In this document: one piece after another, positions 42,092-50,858 of the stretch
Layout: the number at the start of each line of letters is the position of its first letter
Numbering within the stretch: position 1 is the stretch's first letter
Assembly: GCA_964424115.1 (NCBI GenBank)
Contig: CAYRHN010000008.1
Coordinates: 123,754-187,753 of the forward strand
Reading direction: 5' to 3'
DNA: 64,000 nt
DNA from: CAYRHN01 sp964424115
GTDB taxonomy: Bacteria > Chloroflexota > Anaerolineae > Anaerolineales > Anaerolineaceae
The notes under the pieces: generated by a model
What the model was told of the DNA's origin: nothing
Databases searched by the model: none
The model's input: only the letters and a program-made list of their open reading frames with translations
Made by a program: the position numbers and the translations under genes

Positions 42092-43294
42092 CTAGGATCT
42101 GGCAAAGATCTCGCGCAGGCTAAGGCGCTTGCCGTAACGGAGCATTCCCCGCCTGAAGGCGCGAGCTGCCAACCAAATCGCCCCTGCCGCGCATCCCAGC
42201 AGGATCAGCACCGAGAGCAACACCTGCCAGAATGGCACGATCGTATAGGCCGCGCGGATGGGCATGGTGATCGGGGCAGTGAAAGGGAAAAAGCTCAATC
42301 CAACCGCCAACGGGCCGTTAGGATTGGTCATGATATTGTAAATAAAATAATATGGAATAGCGACAGGCAAAGAGAACATGCCCGCCACCTGCTGCGCCTC
42401 GCTCACTTCCACAGCCGTCACACCCACCAATGCCATCAAGGCTCCTACCATCACAAAACCCGGGATCAGGGTCAATATGGATATCAGGATGAAACTTGCA
42501 TCCAGGTCAATGGTCAGATCAGGCCACACCGAGCGCGATACGAATAACGCGATCACCACGAACGCCCCCCAGGCAATCAGCTGGGTCATGCCCACCGCCA
42601 GGTTTCCCAGGATCTTCCCGGTCATCAACTCCATCGGAGAAACCGAGGTCACCACGATCTCCATTGTGCGGTTCTCTTTTTCTTCCGCCAGAGCCTGGAC
42701 CAGGTATCCGCCGCTCATCATCACCGTCACCATGAACAACAACCCCACCAGGAACGGCAGGATTATATTCAACAAGCTGAATTTTTCAGAAACTTCCCGG
42801 TTGGAATCGGTGCTGCGCACGGTCATTTGTGGCCCTTCGACGATCCGCTCGCGTAGTTCAGTGGAGTATCCTTTCGAAACCAAAACATTCAAACGCAGCA
42901 GGTTTGACATGCTGCTCGATAGGTTTTCCGCCAGGGACTTTTCCGCCACCAGTTCCACTTTTCCAGTGGTAAGGTAGTCTTCCGGAATAATGTAATATCC
43001 TTTGATCTGCCCGGTATCCAGGGCGGCACGGGCCGCATCTGCGCTTTCGAAGCCTCGAAACTCCACCGGGGAGAACAACTTATCTTTTTGTTCGGGGAAG
43101 ATTGGCTCACGCAGCACCCCTGAATGATCCACATAACCGATCGGACCCGGATCATATTCCAGGTATGCCGCCAGCAACCCCACCCCGATAATAAAGGCGG
43201 CAAAGAGCGGCATGCTCAACAACGCAAAGATGAACCGTTTGCGGCGGACATGGCGTAAATATTCATAACGGAATACCAGCCAGAACTTGTTCAT
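42092..43294 (-). CDS. ABC-2 type transporter permease (NatB-like), first of four
   Basis: 400 aa. Basic N-terminus (RYEYLRHVRRKRF) before the first helix, an outside domain of about 130 residues, then AEEKENRTMEIVVTSVSPME with LMTGKI (about 222) and five further helices. Its ATG overlaps the stop of the ATPase gene (TAATG), showing direct coupling to that subunit. The C-terminus ends in a short basic tail. Confidence 0.9.
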   Translation of the reverse strand: MNKFWLVFRYEYLRHVRRKRFIFALLSMPLFAAFIIGVGLLAAYLEYDPGPIGYVDHSGVLREPIFPEQKDKLFSPVEFRGFESADAARAALDTGQIKGYYIIPEDYLTTGKVELVAEKSLAENLSSSMSNLLRLNVLVSKGYSTELRERIVEGPQMTVRSTDSNREVSEKFSLLNIILPFLVGLLFMVTVMMSGGYLVQALAEEKENRTMEIVVTSVSPMELMTGKILGNLAVGMTQLIAWGAFVVIALFVSRSVWPDLTIDLDASFILISILTLIPGFVMVGALMALVGVTAVEVSEAQQVAGMFSLPVAIPYYFIYNIMTNPNGPLAVGLSFFPFTAPITMPIRAAYTIVPFWQVLLSVLILLGCAAGAIWLAARAFRRGMLRYGKRLSLREIFARS

Positions 43295-44196
43295 TAATCT
43301 TTTCCCTCGCCCTGTACCACGCGGATGAAGATCTCATCCAATGTAGGCGTGGCGATCTCGAAGTGCTCCACCGCCACATCGGCATCCAACAAGGCGCGCA
43401 AAACCCCCTGCGGGGTGCCTCCGGGCGCCAGGTTCAGACGCGAATGGTGGTTCTGGGGGATGATCTCCGTCACCCCCGGCACACTGGCTGGCAAATCATT
43501 CAAGGCGCTCACTTCCACGGCGCGTGCGGCAAACCGGCGGCGGATCTCCTTAAGCGCCCCGTAAAGCATCACCTTGCCCTGGTTGATCAGCACCAATCGG
43601 TCGCATAATTCCTCTACCTGGTTCATCTGGTGCGTGCACATCACGATCGTTTTCCCGCGCTGACGCTCTTCGCGCAGCAGGTCCTTGACCATTTGCGTGT
43701 TCACCGGGTCCAGGGCAGCAAAGGGCTCATCAATAATGATCAACTGCGGTTCATGCACCAGGGTTACGATCAACTGCGCCTTCTGCTGCATGCCTTTGCT
43801 CAGTTCTTTCAATTTCTTCCGGCGGTGGGGCGCCAGGTCAAACCGCTCCAGGTAAACGCCCACACACTTTTTCGCTTCACTATCCGAGAGGCCTTTCAGA
43901 GACGCCAGGTAAAGCAGGCAGCGTTCCAGCTGGATATCCTGGTACAGGCCGCGTTCTTCCGGCAGGTAACCGATCAGGTTCTTTTTCTTCTCATCCATCG
44001 CTCCGCCCAAAATGGAGACCTTGCCTGAATCCGGCTTAAAGATATCCAGAATGATGCGCAATAACGTAGTCTTTCCCGCCCCGTTCGGCCCCAATAAACC
44101 AAAGATCTCCCCTGGTTCCACATCAAAACTAACCCCATCTACGGCCCGTTGGGTACCAAAAGATTTCACAATATTATCCACTGTAATGGTCGGCAT
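43294..44196 (-). CDS. ABC transporter ATP-binding protein (NatA/YhaQ-like)
   Basis: 300 aa. Walker A GPNGAGKTTLLR (about 36), signature ELSKGMQQKAQL (about 135), Walker B LIIIDEPFAALDP and the switch His in MCTHQMNQVEEL. A C-terminal extension of about 80 residues (DUF4162 type) follows. It energises export and is the only ATPase for the four permeases downstream. A -10-like TATAAT (44226-44231, minus) lies 30 nt upstream of the ATG with GGAGG before it, so the operon probably starts here. Confidence 0.93.
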   Translation of the reverse strand: MPTITVDNIVKSFGTQRAVDGVSFDVEPGEIFGLLGPNGAGKTTLLRIILDIFKPDSGKVSILGGAMDEKKKNLIGYLPEERGLYQDIQLERCLLYLASLKGLSDSEAKKCVGVYLERFDLAPHRRKKLKELSKGMQQKAQLIVTLVHEPQLIIIDEPFAALDPVNTQMVKDLLREERQRGKTIVMCTHQMNQVEELCDRLVLINQGKVMLYGALKEIRRRFAARAVEVSALNDLPASVPGVTEIIPQNHHSRLNLAPGGTPQGVLRALLDADVAVEHFEIATPTLDEIFIRVVQGEGKD

Positions 44197-44269
44197 AGCG
44201 ATTCCTCCAATTGAACTTAGATAGGATTATATCCTGATTCTCGGGCATTTCTATGGGTAGCAAATTAAA

Positions 44270-44311
44270 AAGGTGGTGTTTTGCCGGTCAAGATTGGCAA
44301 AACACCACCTT
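44270..44311 (-). terminator. Strong terminator of the BMP-type ABC operon
   Basis: A perfect 16-bp stem, aaggtggtgttttgcc (44270-44285) with ggcaaaacaccacctt (44296-44311), around 10 nt; on the minus strand it is followed by TTTTTAATTTG. It ends the transporter operon 20 bp past the ATPase stop codon and insulates the exporter operon. Confidence 0.9.
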
Positions 44312-44330
44312 CAAGCGCGTCTCTAGATCC

Positions 44331-45854
44331 CTATTGATGCACCGTTGAACCGGCCATCATCAAACCTAATTCCTCGCGGCTGGTGTCTGCGGCGTTGACC
44401 ACGGCCACGATCTGCCCGCGGTACATGACCGCAATCCGGTCGGAGAGTGCCAGGATCTCATCCAGTTCGGCAGAGACCAGCAGCACGCCGATGCCCGTAT
44501 CGCGCATGTCCACGATCTGGCGGTGGATGTATTCGATCGATCCCACATCCAGGCCGCGCGTTGGTTGGTTGGCAACCAGCAGCTTGATCGGACGGCTCAA
44601 TTCACGCGCCACGATCAGTTTTTGCTGATTACCGCCAGACAGGGTGGCTGCCGGAACATAAGAGCCGGGTGCGCGCACGTCAAAACGTTTAATCAACCCG
44701 GATGCATTATCCAGGATGGCCTTATTATTGCGCGTGCCGTTCTTGGCGAATGGCTCGCGGTAATAGGTGCATAAAACCAGGTTATCTGCCAGCGAATAGG
44801 GCAACACCAGGCCGTGTTTGTGCCGGTCTTCCGGCACGTGCGCCATCCCGGCTTCGATCAGGCTGCGCGGATTGTTGAACTGCATCTTTTTCCCGTTCAA
44901 CCACACCTCGCCGTGGGCCGCAAGACGCAGCCCGGTGATCGCTTCGGCCAGTTGGGTCTGGCCGTTACCCTGCACACCTGCAATCCCAAGGATTTCGCCC
45001 TCGCGAACCTCGAAGGAAACGTTTTTTACAACATCGATATCCACCTCGCGCACGGTCAGATCGCGGACGGAGAGGATCACATCCTTGGGTTTGGCCGGCT
45101 GACGGTCCACCTGGAGCATCACTTCGCGCCCGACCATCATATTGGCCAGGTCGCGGTCGGTGCAGGCAGATGGGATTGCCGCGCCAACGACTTTTCCACG
45201 GCGCATGACCGTGATTCGGTCAGCGATCTCCAAAACTTCCTTCAGCTTATGCGTGATGAAAACGATCGAAACGCCTCGCTCACACAACTGGTGCATGATC
45301 TTGAACAGATCGGATACTTCTTGAGGGGTAAGCACTGCCGTAGGTTCATCCAGGAACAGGATCTTTGCGCCGCGGTAGAGCGCTTTAAGAATCTCCACGC
45401 GCTGCTGCACACCCACCGGAATATCTTCCACCAGGGCATCCGGGTCCACTTCCAGGCCGTATTGCTTTGACAGATCCATAATTTGCTGGCGGGCTTTCTT
45501 CATGTCCAGCAGGCCGCCGCCGTGCGTAACTTCGGAACCCAGCACCATATTCTCGGTCACTGAGAAGACCGGCACCAGCATGAAATGCTGGTGAACCATG
45601 CCGATCCCGCGCCGGATCGCATCCTGCGAACCGTGGATCATTACTTTTTCGCCGTTGATCAGGATATCGCCGCTGTCCGGATGATACAACCCGTAAATAA
45701 TATTGAGCAGGGTGGTCTTTCCAGCTCCGTTCTCGCCCAGGATGGCCAGGATCTCCCCCTCATGCAGGGAAAAGCTTACGCCATCATTTGCCAGCACGCC
45801 TGGGAAACGCTTGGTGATATTACGAACTTCAAGAACTGGGACTTTTTCTGCCAT
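44331..45854 (-). CDS. Nucleoside/simple-sugar ABC transporter ATPase, two NBDs (YufO/BmpC-like)
   Basis: 507 aa from the ATG at 45854 (AAGGAG upstream). Two ATPase domains: the first has Walker A GENGAGKTTLLN (about 43) and Walker B ILFLDEPTAVL (about 170); the second has an altered Walker A GVQGNGQTQLAEA (about 292), signature LSGGNQQK (about 408) and VANQPTRGLD. This one-good, one-degenerate pattern is normal for RbsA/BmpC-type proteins. It energises the two permeases encoded upstream and, with the BMP lipoprotein, probably imports nucleosides. Confidence 0.93.
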   Translation of the reverse strand: MAEKVPVLEVRNITKRFPGVLANDGVSFSLHEGEILAILGENGAGKTTLLNIIYGLYHPDSGDILINGEKVMIHGSQDAIRRGIGMVHQHFMLVPVFSVTENMVLGSEVTHGGGLLDMKKARQQIMDLSKQYGLEVDPDALVEDIPVGVQQRVEILKALYRGAKILFLDEPTAVLTPQEVSDLFKIMHQLCERGVSIVFITHKLKEVLEIADRITVMRRGKVVGAAIPSACTDRDLANMMVGREVMLQVDRQPAKPKDVILSVRDLTVREVDIDVVKNVSFEVREGEILGIAGVQGNGQTQLAEAITGLRLAAHGEVWLNGKKMQFNNPRSLIEAGMAHVPEDRHKHGLVLPYSLADNLVLCTYYREPFAKNGTRNNKAILDNASGLIKRFDVRAPGSYVPAATLSGGNQQKLIVARELSRPIKLLVANQPTRGLDVGSIEYIHRQIVDMRDTGIGVLLVSAELDEILALSDRIAVMYRGQIVAVVNAADTSREELGLMMAGSTVHQ

Positions 45855-45858
45855 CTGC

Positions 45859-46860
45859 CTACTCCTTCTCGTAAGGTACGCCGTCCGCCGCTGGGGCACC
45901 TGTCCGCCCCCGCTTGCCAAACCCGGCCAGGACAACGATTGTCAGAATGTAAGGCAGCATGCCGACAAATTGGTGCGGAATATTCACGTTCCAGAATTGG
46001 AACTGGGTCTGCATAGCTGTGGCAAAACCAAACAACAGCGCCGCGCCCCATGAACCCAGCGGAGTCCACCGCCCGAAGATCATGCAAGCCAGCGCCACGA
46101 AACCGCGTCCGTTGGTCATGGATCGCTCAAAGGAGCCGACGGCTTCCAGGGTCAGGAATGCGCCTGCCAACCCCGCAATCGCGCCGCCAATGATCACATT
46201 AACGTAGCGGATCAGGTAGACATTCACACCCAGCGTGTCCGCCGCGCGGGGATGTTCGCCTACCGCGCGGGTGCGCAGGCCCCAGGTAGTGCGGAACAGC
46301 ACAAAACTGGAGACAAACACCAGAATGATCGCCAAATAGGTGATCGGCGGATTATTGAACAAGACCGGACCGGCCAACGGGACATCTGCCAGCGGACCGA
46401 GCGGGATTGGCAACAACTTACCTTTGGTGGTCAAGCCGGAAGTGTAGAAGAAAGAGGTCAACCCCAGGGCCAGGATGTTGATCACTGTACCGCCAATGAC
46501 CTGGTCGAGCTTCAAAGTGACTGCCATGAAGGCCAGGAATGCGCCCGTGAGCGCGCCAACCAGCACGCCCACGATTATCGCCAGGAACAAGTCGCTGGTA
46601 TACACATTGACCAGGAAAGCCACAAACGCCGAAAGGAGCATCTGGCCTTCAATGCCGATATTGGTCACCCCCGCGCGCTCGCCCCACACGCCGCACAAGG
46701 CACCCAGCACCAGCGGGGTGGATTGGCGGATGGTAGAGGCCAGCACCGCTTCGGTCACGCTCGGATCTACGCTGTAAGCCCAGATCAATGCAGCCAGGGC
46801 AAGTACACTAAAGATAACGCTAAATTTTCGTCGGATAATAAATTTCCACACGCGGTCCAT
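45859..46860 (-). CDS. BMP-type ABC transporter permease (YufQ-like)
   Basis: 333 aa from the ATG at 46860 (GAGGTGAGC upstream; a GTG two codons earlier is possible). About nine helices in the BPD_transp_2 layout: TPLVLGALCGVWGERAGVTN followed by IGIEGQML (about 50), VIGGTVINILALGLTSFF, and LRTRAVGEHPRAADTLGVNV with the conserved G-E-x-P-x-A-A. It pairs with the upstream permease and lies 4 bp before the ATPase gene. Confidence 0.93.
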   Translation of the reverse strand: MDRVWKFIIRRKFSVIFSVLALAALIWAYSVDPSVTEAVLASTIRQSTPLVLGALCGVWGERAGVTNIGIEGQMLLSAFVAFLVNVYTSDLFLAIIVGVLVGALTGAFLAFMAVTLKLDQVIGGTVINILALGLTSFFYTSGLTTKGKLLPIPLGPLADVPLAGPVLFNNPPITYLAIILVFVSSFVLFRTTWGLRTRAVGEHPRAADTLGVNVYLIRYVNVIIGGAIAGLAGAFLTLEAVGSFERSMTNGRGFVALACMIFGRWTPLGSWGAALLFGFATAMQTQFQFWNVNIPHQFVGMLPYILTIVVLAGFGKRGRTGAPAADGVPYEKE

Positions 46861-46867
46861 GCTCACC

Positions 46868-48130
46868 TCACGACTTTCCCCAGCCGGATGTCAAAGAAAC
46901 CTTCTCTTCGCCGGGCTTGGCGCGCATTCTCAAAATCCAACGCACGATCATATCCGCGGCGACAAAGAATAACATCAAAGCCTGGATCACATCCACAATT
47001 TCCTTTGGCACATTGGCGTCAAATTGCATCACGTTCGAACCGCCGCGCATAGCGCCGATCAGCAGGGCCGACGGGATCGCACCGATGGGATTGGTGCGGC
47101 CCAACAGGGCAATCGTAATTCCATCAAAACCTAACCCGGCATTAAAGCCCGGTTGGTAGCGTCCTACCACACCCAGGGTTTCCACAGCTCCACCAAAACC
47201 GGCCAGCAAGCCAGAGATTACCATGGCCAGGACCAGCACGCGGGCAAAGCGAATACCCGCATAACGGGCGGCGGTGGAATTAAGGCCGACCGTGCGAATT
47301 TCAAAACCGAAAGTGGTGCGGTACAAAAGGTACCACACGGCAATACCCACCACCACAGCGATGATGAAACCGATCGGTATCGATCCAATCCTGCCGATGG
47401 CCGCGGTATCCAGGATCGTAGGTGTGCGCGCCACAATATTACCCGGCGACATATCCTTCCACGGGCCGTCCGCAAGGTAATCGGTCAGGTTGATGGCTAC
47501 ATAGTTCAACATGATCGTCACGATCACTTCATGCGCGCCAGTATAGGCTTTCAACAAACCAGGAATGGCCCCGTACAATGCGCCCGCCAGACCACCAGCC
47601 AGCAGGGCTAGAGGCATGTGAATAAAAGCAGGCAGGCCGGGAACAGCATAGCCCACATAGGCTGCCACGATCGCGCCCAGGAGCAGCTGTCCTTGCGCGC
47701 CGATGTTGAACAGCCCGGCTTTGAAGGCAAAGGCCACCGCCAGGCCGCTGAAGAGGAGCGGGGTGGCTTTTTCCAGAGTGCGCGTGATCCGATCCGGGCT
47801 GCCAAAGGCGCCTTCCAGCAGGGCGCTGTAGGCTTTGATCGGATCCAGGCCTTTCAACATCAAAATCAGCGAGCCGGCCAGCAAAGCAATCGCTACTGCC
47901 GTGACCGGGATCGGGTAGGCCCGCCAGGCAATAAAGATGACAAACAGGATCAGAGCCGTCTCAAAGGATTGCGCAAACACCTCACGATAAAGGGTTCCCT
48001 GGATCAGATTGATCACCACGATCAAGACCCAGGCAATCACCGTCGCGGCTGCCGGAATAAGCAGGAATTTGCCTGCATTCCTCAGCCATTCTTTTATTTT
48101 CTTATTGCGATCATCGGGTGGGGTGGTCAT
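46868..48130 (-). CDS. BMP-type ABC transporter permease (YufP-like)
   Basis: 420 aa with about ten helices, longer at the N-terminus than its partner. BPD_transp_2 motifs: ATPLLFSGLAVAFAFKAGLF and NIGAQGQLLLGAI (about 122-155), GAHEVIVTIMLNYVAINL, and IRTVGLNSTAARYAGIRFA. The family includes the nucleoside transporters NupP/NupQ and BmpA-linked systems. It begins 162 bp after the binding-protein gene, across a REP-like element and a long hairpin. Confidence 0.93.
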   Translation of the reverse strand: MTTPPDDRNKKIKEWLRNAGKFLLIPAAATVIAWVLIVVINLIQGTLYREVFAQSFETALILFVIFIAWRAYPIPVTAVAIALLAGSLILMLKGLDPIKAYSALLEGAFGSPDRITRTLEKATPLLFSGLAVAFAFKAGLFNIGAQGQLLLGAIVAAYVGYAVPGLPAFIHMPLALLAGGLAGALYGAIPGLLKAYTGAHEVIVTIMLNYVAINLTDYLADGPWKDMSPGNIVARTPTILDTAAIGRIGSIPIGFIIAVVVGIAVWYLLYRTTFGFEIRTVGLNSTAARYAGIRFARVLVLAMVISGLLAGFGGAVETLGVVGRYQPGFNAGLGFDGITIALLGRTNPIGAIPSALLIGAMRGGSNVMQFDANVPKEIVDVIQALMLFFVAADMIVRWILRMRAKPGEEKVSLTSGWGKS

Positions 48131-48185
48131 TCAATACCGCTGCCTCCCTCTCTTAGGGAAATAAAAAAAGATTTGGGCCTTAATT

Positions 48186-48233
48186 CACCCTGAGCGCAGC
48201 CAAAGGTCCTTTTGCTGCACTCAGCCTGACTCA
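48186..48233. repeat. REP-like element between BMP gene and permease gene
   Basis: caccctgagcgcagcc (from 48186) ... ccttttgctgca ... tcagcctgac, a degenerate relative of the elements at 7893 and 24759. As at 7893 it is found between a binding-protein gene and a permease gene. Confidence 0.6.
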
Positions 48234-48237
48234 AGGG

Positions 48238-48273
48238 TATGTCAAGGCGGCGTTGAAACACCGCCTTGACATA
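48238..48273 (-). other. 13-bp hairpin after the BMP gene, probable mRNA-stability or attenuator element
   Basis: tatgtcaaggcgg (48238-48250) and ccgccttgacata (48261-48273) pair perfectly around 10 nt, 19 bp past the binding-protein stop codon. No T tract follows on the minus strand, so it more likely protects the upstream message or reduces read-through than fully terminates. Confidence 0.65.
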
Positions 48274-48291
48274 CTGAACTATTCGATTGGT

Positions 48292-49332
48292 TTAGCGAAC
48301 GATCGTGCCGTCGGCCAAAGCCTTGTTGATCTCAGCCAATTTGTCCTTGATCGCCTGGTCGATCTTGCTGTCGAAATCATGGAAGGGGGCCAGACCCACA
48401 GAGCCGCTATAATTGCCGCCGGGGAACTTGCCGTCCTGGGCCAGTTTGATCAGGTCGAAGACACCGGGGGTGATCAGTTTCATCGCGCTGGAGACCAAGC
48501 AGGCATGCGCCTCGGGAACAGTTTCCCATTGGTCGGAGTCCACGCCGATGCAGTACAGGCCAGCGGTGCCGGCGGTTTCGATCAAAGCGCCGTTACCGGT
48601 CTTGCCGCCCGCGCCGAAGACCACATCAGCCTTCTGGCCGATAGCCTGTTTGGCGGTGGCAGCGCCCCACTCGGGGTCGACGAATGCCACATCCAGGCCA
48701 CCGGGGTGGTAGGTGGAGATGACGGTGATGTCGGGTTTGACATACTTGGCGCCGGCTTCATAGCCTTCCTTGAAGTTCACAACCGGGGGAACCAGGTCGG
48801 TGCCGTACACGCCGGCGATGACATTGGTCTTGGTCAGCTGAGCGGCCAGGGCGCCGGCCATGTAGCCAGATTTCCATTCATCGAAGACCAAACCGGCAAT
48901 GTTGTTGAGGATCTCGCTCTGGAACTGATCCACACCGATGAACTTGATGTCCGGATAGAGTTTGGCGGCATCGGTGGTGGCGGTGCCCAGGGCAAAGCCA
49001 ACGGTCACGATGACATCATACTTCTTGTCGGCGAACAAGGCGATGTTCGAGGCATAGTCCTTGGCATCCATGGTCTCAACATAGTTGACCACAGCGCCCA
49101 GTTCGGTCTCGGCGCGTTTCACGCCTTCCCAGGCGGACTGGTTGAAGGACTTGTCATCGATCTTGCCGACGTCGGTAACAACGCCCACGCACAGAACTTC
49201 GGCCTTGGCGCAGTCGGCGTCGGTCGGCTTCGGTTTCTCAGTCGGGGCAGCGGTGGGAGCTGTCTGGCACGCGGTCAGCAGCATGGCAGCAATCATGATG
49301 ATCGCTACAAAGGTAAACAGCTTCTTAGACAT
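48292..49332 (-). CDS. BMP-family substrate-binding lipoprotein (nucleoside type)
   Basis: 346 aa from the ATG at 49332 (GGAGGAGAATACGT upstream). Lipoprotein signal with lipobox LTAC at about residue 22, a Thr/Pro/Lys linker, then the PnrA/Med fold: VCVGVVTDVGKIDDKSFNQS (about 45), YDVIVTVGFALGTATTDAA, VFGAGGKTGNGALIET and CIGVDSDQWETVP. PnrA-type proteins bind purine nucleosides. It heads the transporter operon and has a clear promoter. The deoD gene elsewhere in the window could use imported nucleosides. Confidence 0.93.
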   Translation of the reverse strand: MSKKLFTFVAIIMIAAMLLTACQTAPTAAPTEKPKPTDADCAKAEVLCVGVVTDVGKIDDKSFNQSAWEGVKRAETELGAVVNYVETMDAKDYASNIALFADKKYDVIVTVGFALGTATTDAAKLYPDIKFIGVDQFQSEILNNIAGLVFDEWKSGYMAGALAAQLTKTNVIAGVYGTDLVPPVVNFKEGYEAGAKYVKPDITVISTYHPGGLDVAFVDPEWGAATAKQAIGQKADVVFGAGGKTGNGALIETAGTAGLYCIGVDSDQWETVPEAHACLVSSAMKLITPGVFDLIKLAQDGKFPGGNYSGSVGLAPFHDFDSKIDQAIKDKLAEINKALADGTIVR

Positions 49333-49400
49333 ACGTATTCTCCTCCAAAAGATTTTCGGGATGGGATTCGCGGGGAAGAGCACCCCGCCATTATCTAAAA

Positions 49401-49429
49401 AGTATAACCTGTTCAAGTGCACTTGGCAA
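49401..49429 (-). promoter_or_regulatory. Promoter of the BMP transporter operon with overlapping palindromes
   Basis: Minus strand TTGCCA (49424-49429), 17 nt, TATACT (49401-49406). The spacer holds the perfect palindrome caagtgcacttg (49414-49425), partly overlapped by acttggcaagt, so three CAAGTG-type half-sites are stacked on the promoter, a likely repressor site. Confidence 0.65.
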
Positions 49430-49486
49430 GTGAATATTGGCATGAAAAATGTGTCATTCTTCTTGTCTGACAAATGATATCGGCCG

Positions 49487-50785
49487 CTATTCCTGCGCAG
49501 GCACTTGCAAATGTACCATGCGGTCCTTCACCCGGCTCATGGTAAACCAGGCGCAGGCCATGAACACCGTGGCGAAGATCAATAGCCAGCGGTATTGGTT
49601 GCCCATTGTCTGCACCAGCAAGCCGCCCAGCGTGGGTCCTACCACCGCCGCCGTCTGCGAGAAGAGATAATACAACCCCGTGGAGGCCCCGATCGAACGC
49701 TCGCTGCCGTAGTCATAGACCATTGGCAAGGAGTTGACATTGATCATCGCCCAGAAGAACCCCACCACGATGAGGAAAATCACGTAAGTGGCAATCCCTT
49801 GCACCACGAAGAAGGCCAGGGGGAAGAGCACCAACAAGCCGGTGATTCCCAGCAGGATCGTCTTGCGCCGCCCGAATTTACTCGCCAGCAATCCACCGGG
49901 AATGGCAAAGATCATGAACGAGATATTGACCGCCGAGGCCAATATCGAAGAGGTGCTGGCGTCAATGTTCAGCTGGAAGAAAGCAAAAGACGACAATCCG
50001 GTTTCCAGGGCATTGAAGCCAATGAACCAGAAAAGAATAGAGAAGAGGATATACAGACCGCTCTTGTCTTTGCTGTCCACCACCGATCTCAAATTCTGCC
50101 AGGTAGATGTCTTGGGCGCGTCGCTGGCTTCCACATGCTCGGGTTCTTTCACCAGCAGCAGGCAGACCACCAATGCAATCACCATGGCAATCGCCCCGCC
50201 GATGAATGGGGCTTCGCGGCCCAGGCTCTTGAACAAAATGCCCCCGCCGAAATACGCGATCAGGCCCCCCAGCCCGCCCATCAGATTGATCACCCCGTTC
50301 GCCTTGCTGCGGTCTTTAGGAACGAACAGGTCGCCTAACCAGGCCACCGTTGGGGAGCGGAATAACGCCATGCCGAAATTGGTGATCAAGATGAAAACCA
50401 TGATGGCAATGACCGTCTGCGCAACCGGCACCAGCACAAAACCCAACACCGCGATCGGCGCGCCGATCATGATCCACATCTTGCGCCGCCCAAAGCGGTT
50501 CCAGGTGCGGTCAGAACGCGCCCCCACCCACGGTTGCACAAAGATGTTGATCAGGTTATCCCAGGTCATGATAAACATGGCCAGGGCCGGCGCCAGCGCC
50601 AGGCCGCCGCCCGGCAGCGCAGGCAGGGTTTTTCCCTCCTCGGCCAGCTGCGCCGCAAAATCCGGATTCCCGTATTGCAGGAAAAGTGGAATGTATTGGT
50701 TGAAGATCGGCCAGATGATGCTGATCCCCAAAAAGCCAAAACCGATCAGGAACGTCCTTCCCCAGGGGAACTTATTACTGTTCAT
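49487..50785 (-). CDS. MFS transporter, SLC45/sugar-symporter-like
   Basis: 432 aa from the ATG at 50785, twelve predicted helices. Features: LIGFGFLGISIIWPIFNQYI at the first helix, WDNLINIFVQPWVGARSDRT with FGRRKMWIMIGAP (about 85), and GAIAMVIALVVCLLLVKEPE mid-protein. The D-R-T-x(3-5)-G-R-R loop is the MFS A-motif; the overall layout is closest to sucrose/maltose H+ symporters (SLC45/GPH). It follows the BMP gene upstream on the same strand but beyond that gene's promoter, so it is a separate unit. Confidence 0.87.
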   Translation of the reverse strand: MNSNKFPWGRTFLIGFGFLGISIIWPIFNQYIPLFLQYGNPDFAAQLAEEGKTLPALPGGGLALAPALAMFIMTWDNLINIFVQPWVGARSDRTWNRFGRRKMWIMIGAPIAVLGFVLVPVAQTVIAIMVFILITNFGMALFRSPTVAWLGDLFVPKDRSKANGVINLMGGLGGLIAYFGGGILFKSLGREAPFIGGAIAMVIALVVCLLLVKEPEHVEASDAPKTSTWQNLRSVVDSKDKSGLYILFSILFWFIGFNALETGLSSFAFFQLNIDASTSSILASAVNISFMIFAIPGGLLASKFGRRKTILLGITGLLVLFPLAFFVVQGIATYVIFLIVVGFFWAMINVNSLPMVYDYGSERSIGASTGLYYLFSQTAAVVGPTLGGLLVQTMGNQYRWLLIFATVFMACAWFTMSRVKDRMVHLQVPAQE

Positions 50786-50858
50786 TAAAGCACTCCTCCG
50801 AAAAGAATTTTCCTTACTGCAGAACGCCAATGCAAAGGTTACCCTTGCTGCTGGCAGT

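Noticed and set aside
49370..49389. Riboswitch in the BMP-gene leader
   Set aside because: Only one simple GCGGGG hairpin is present in a leader of about 60 nt; no purine or other known aptamer core could be recognised.
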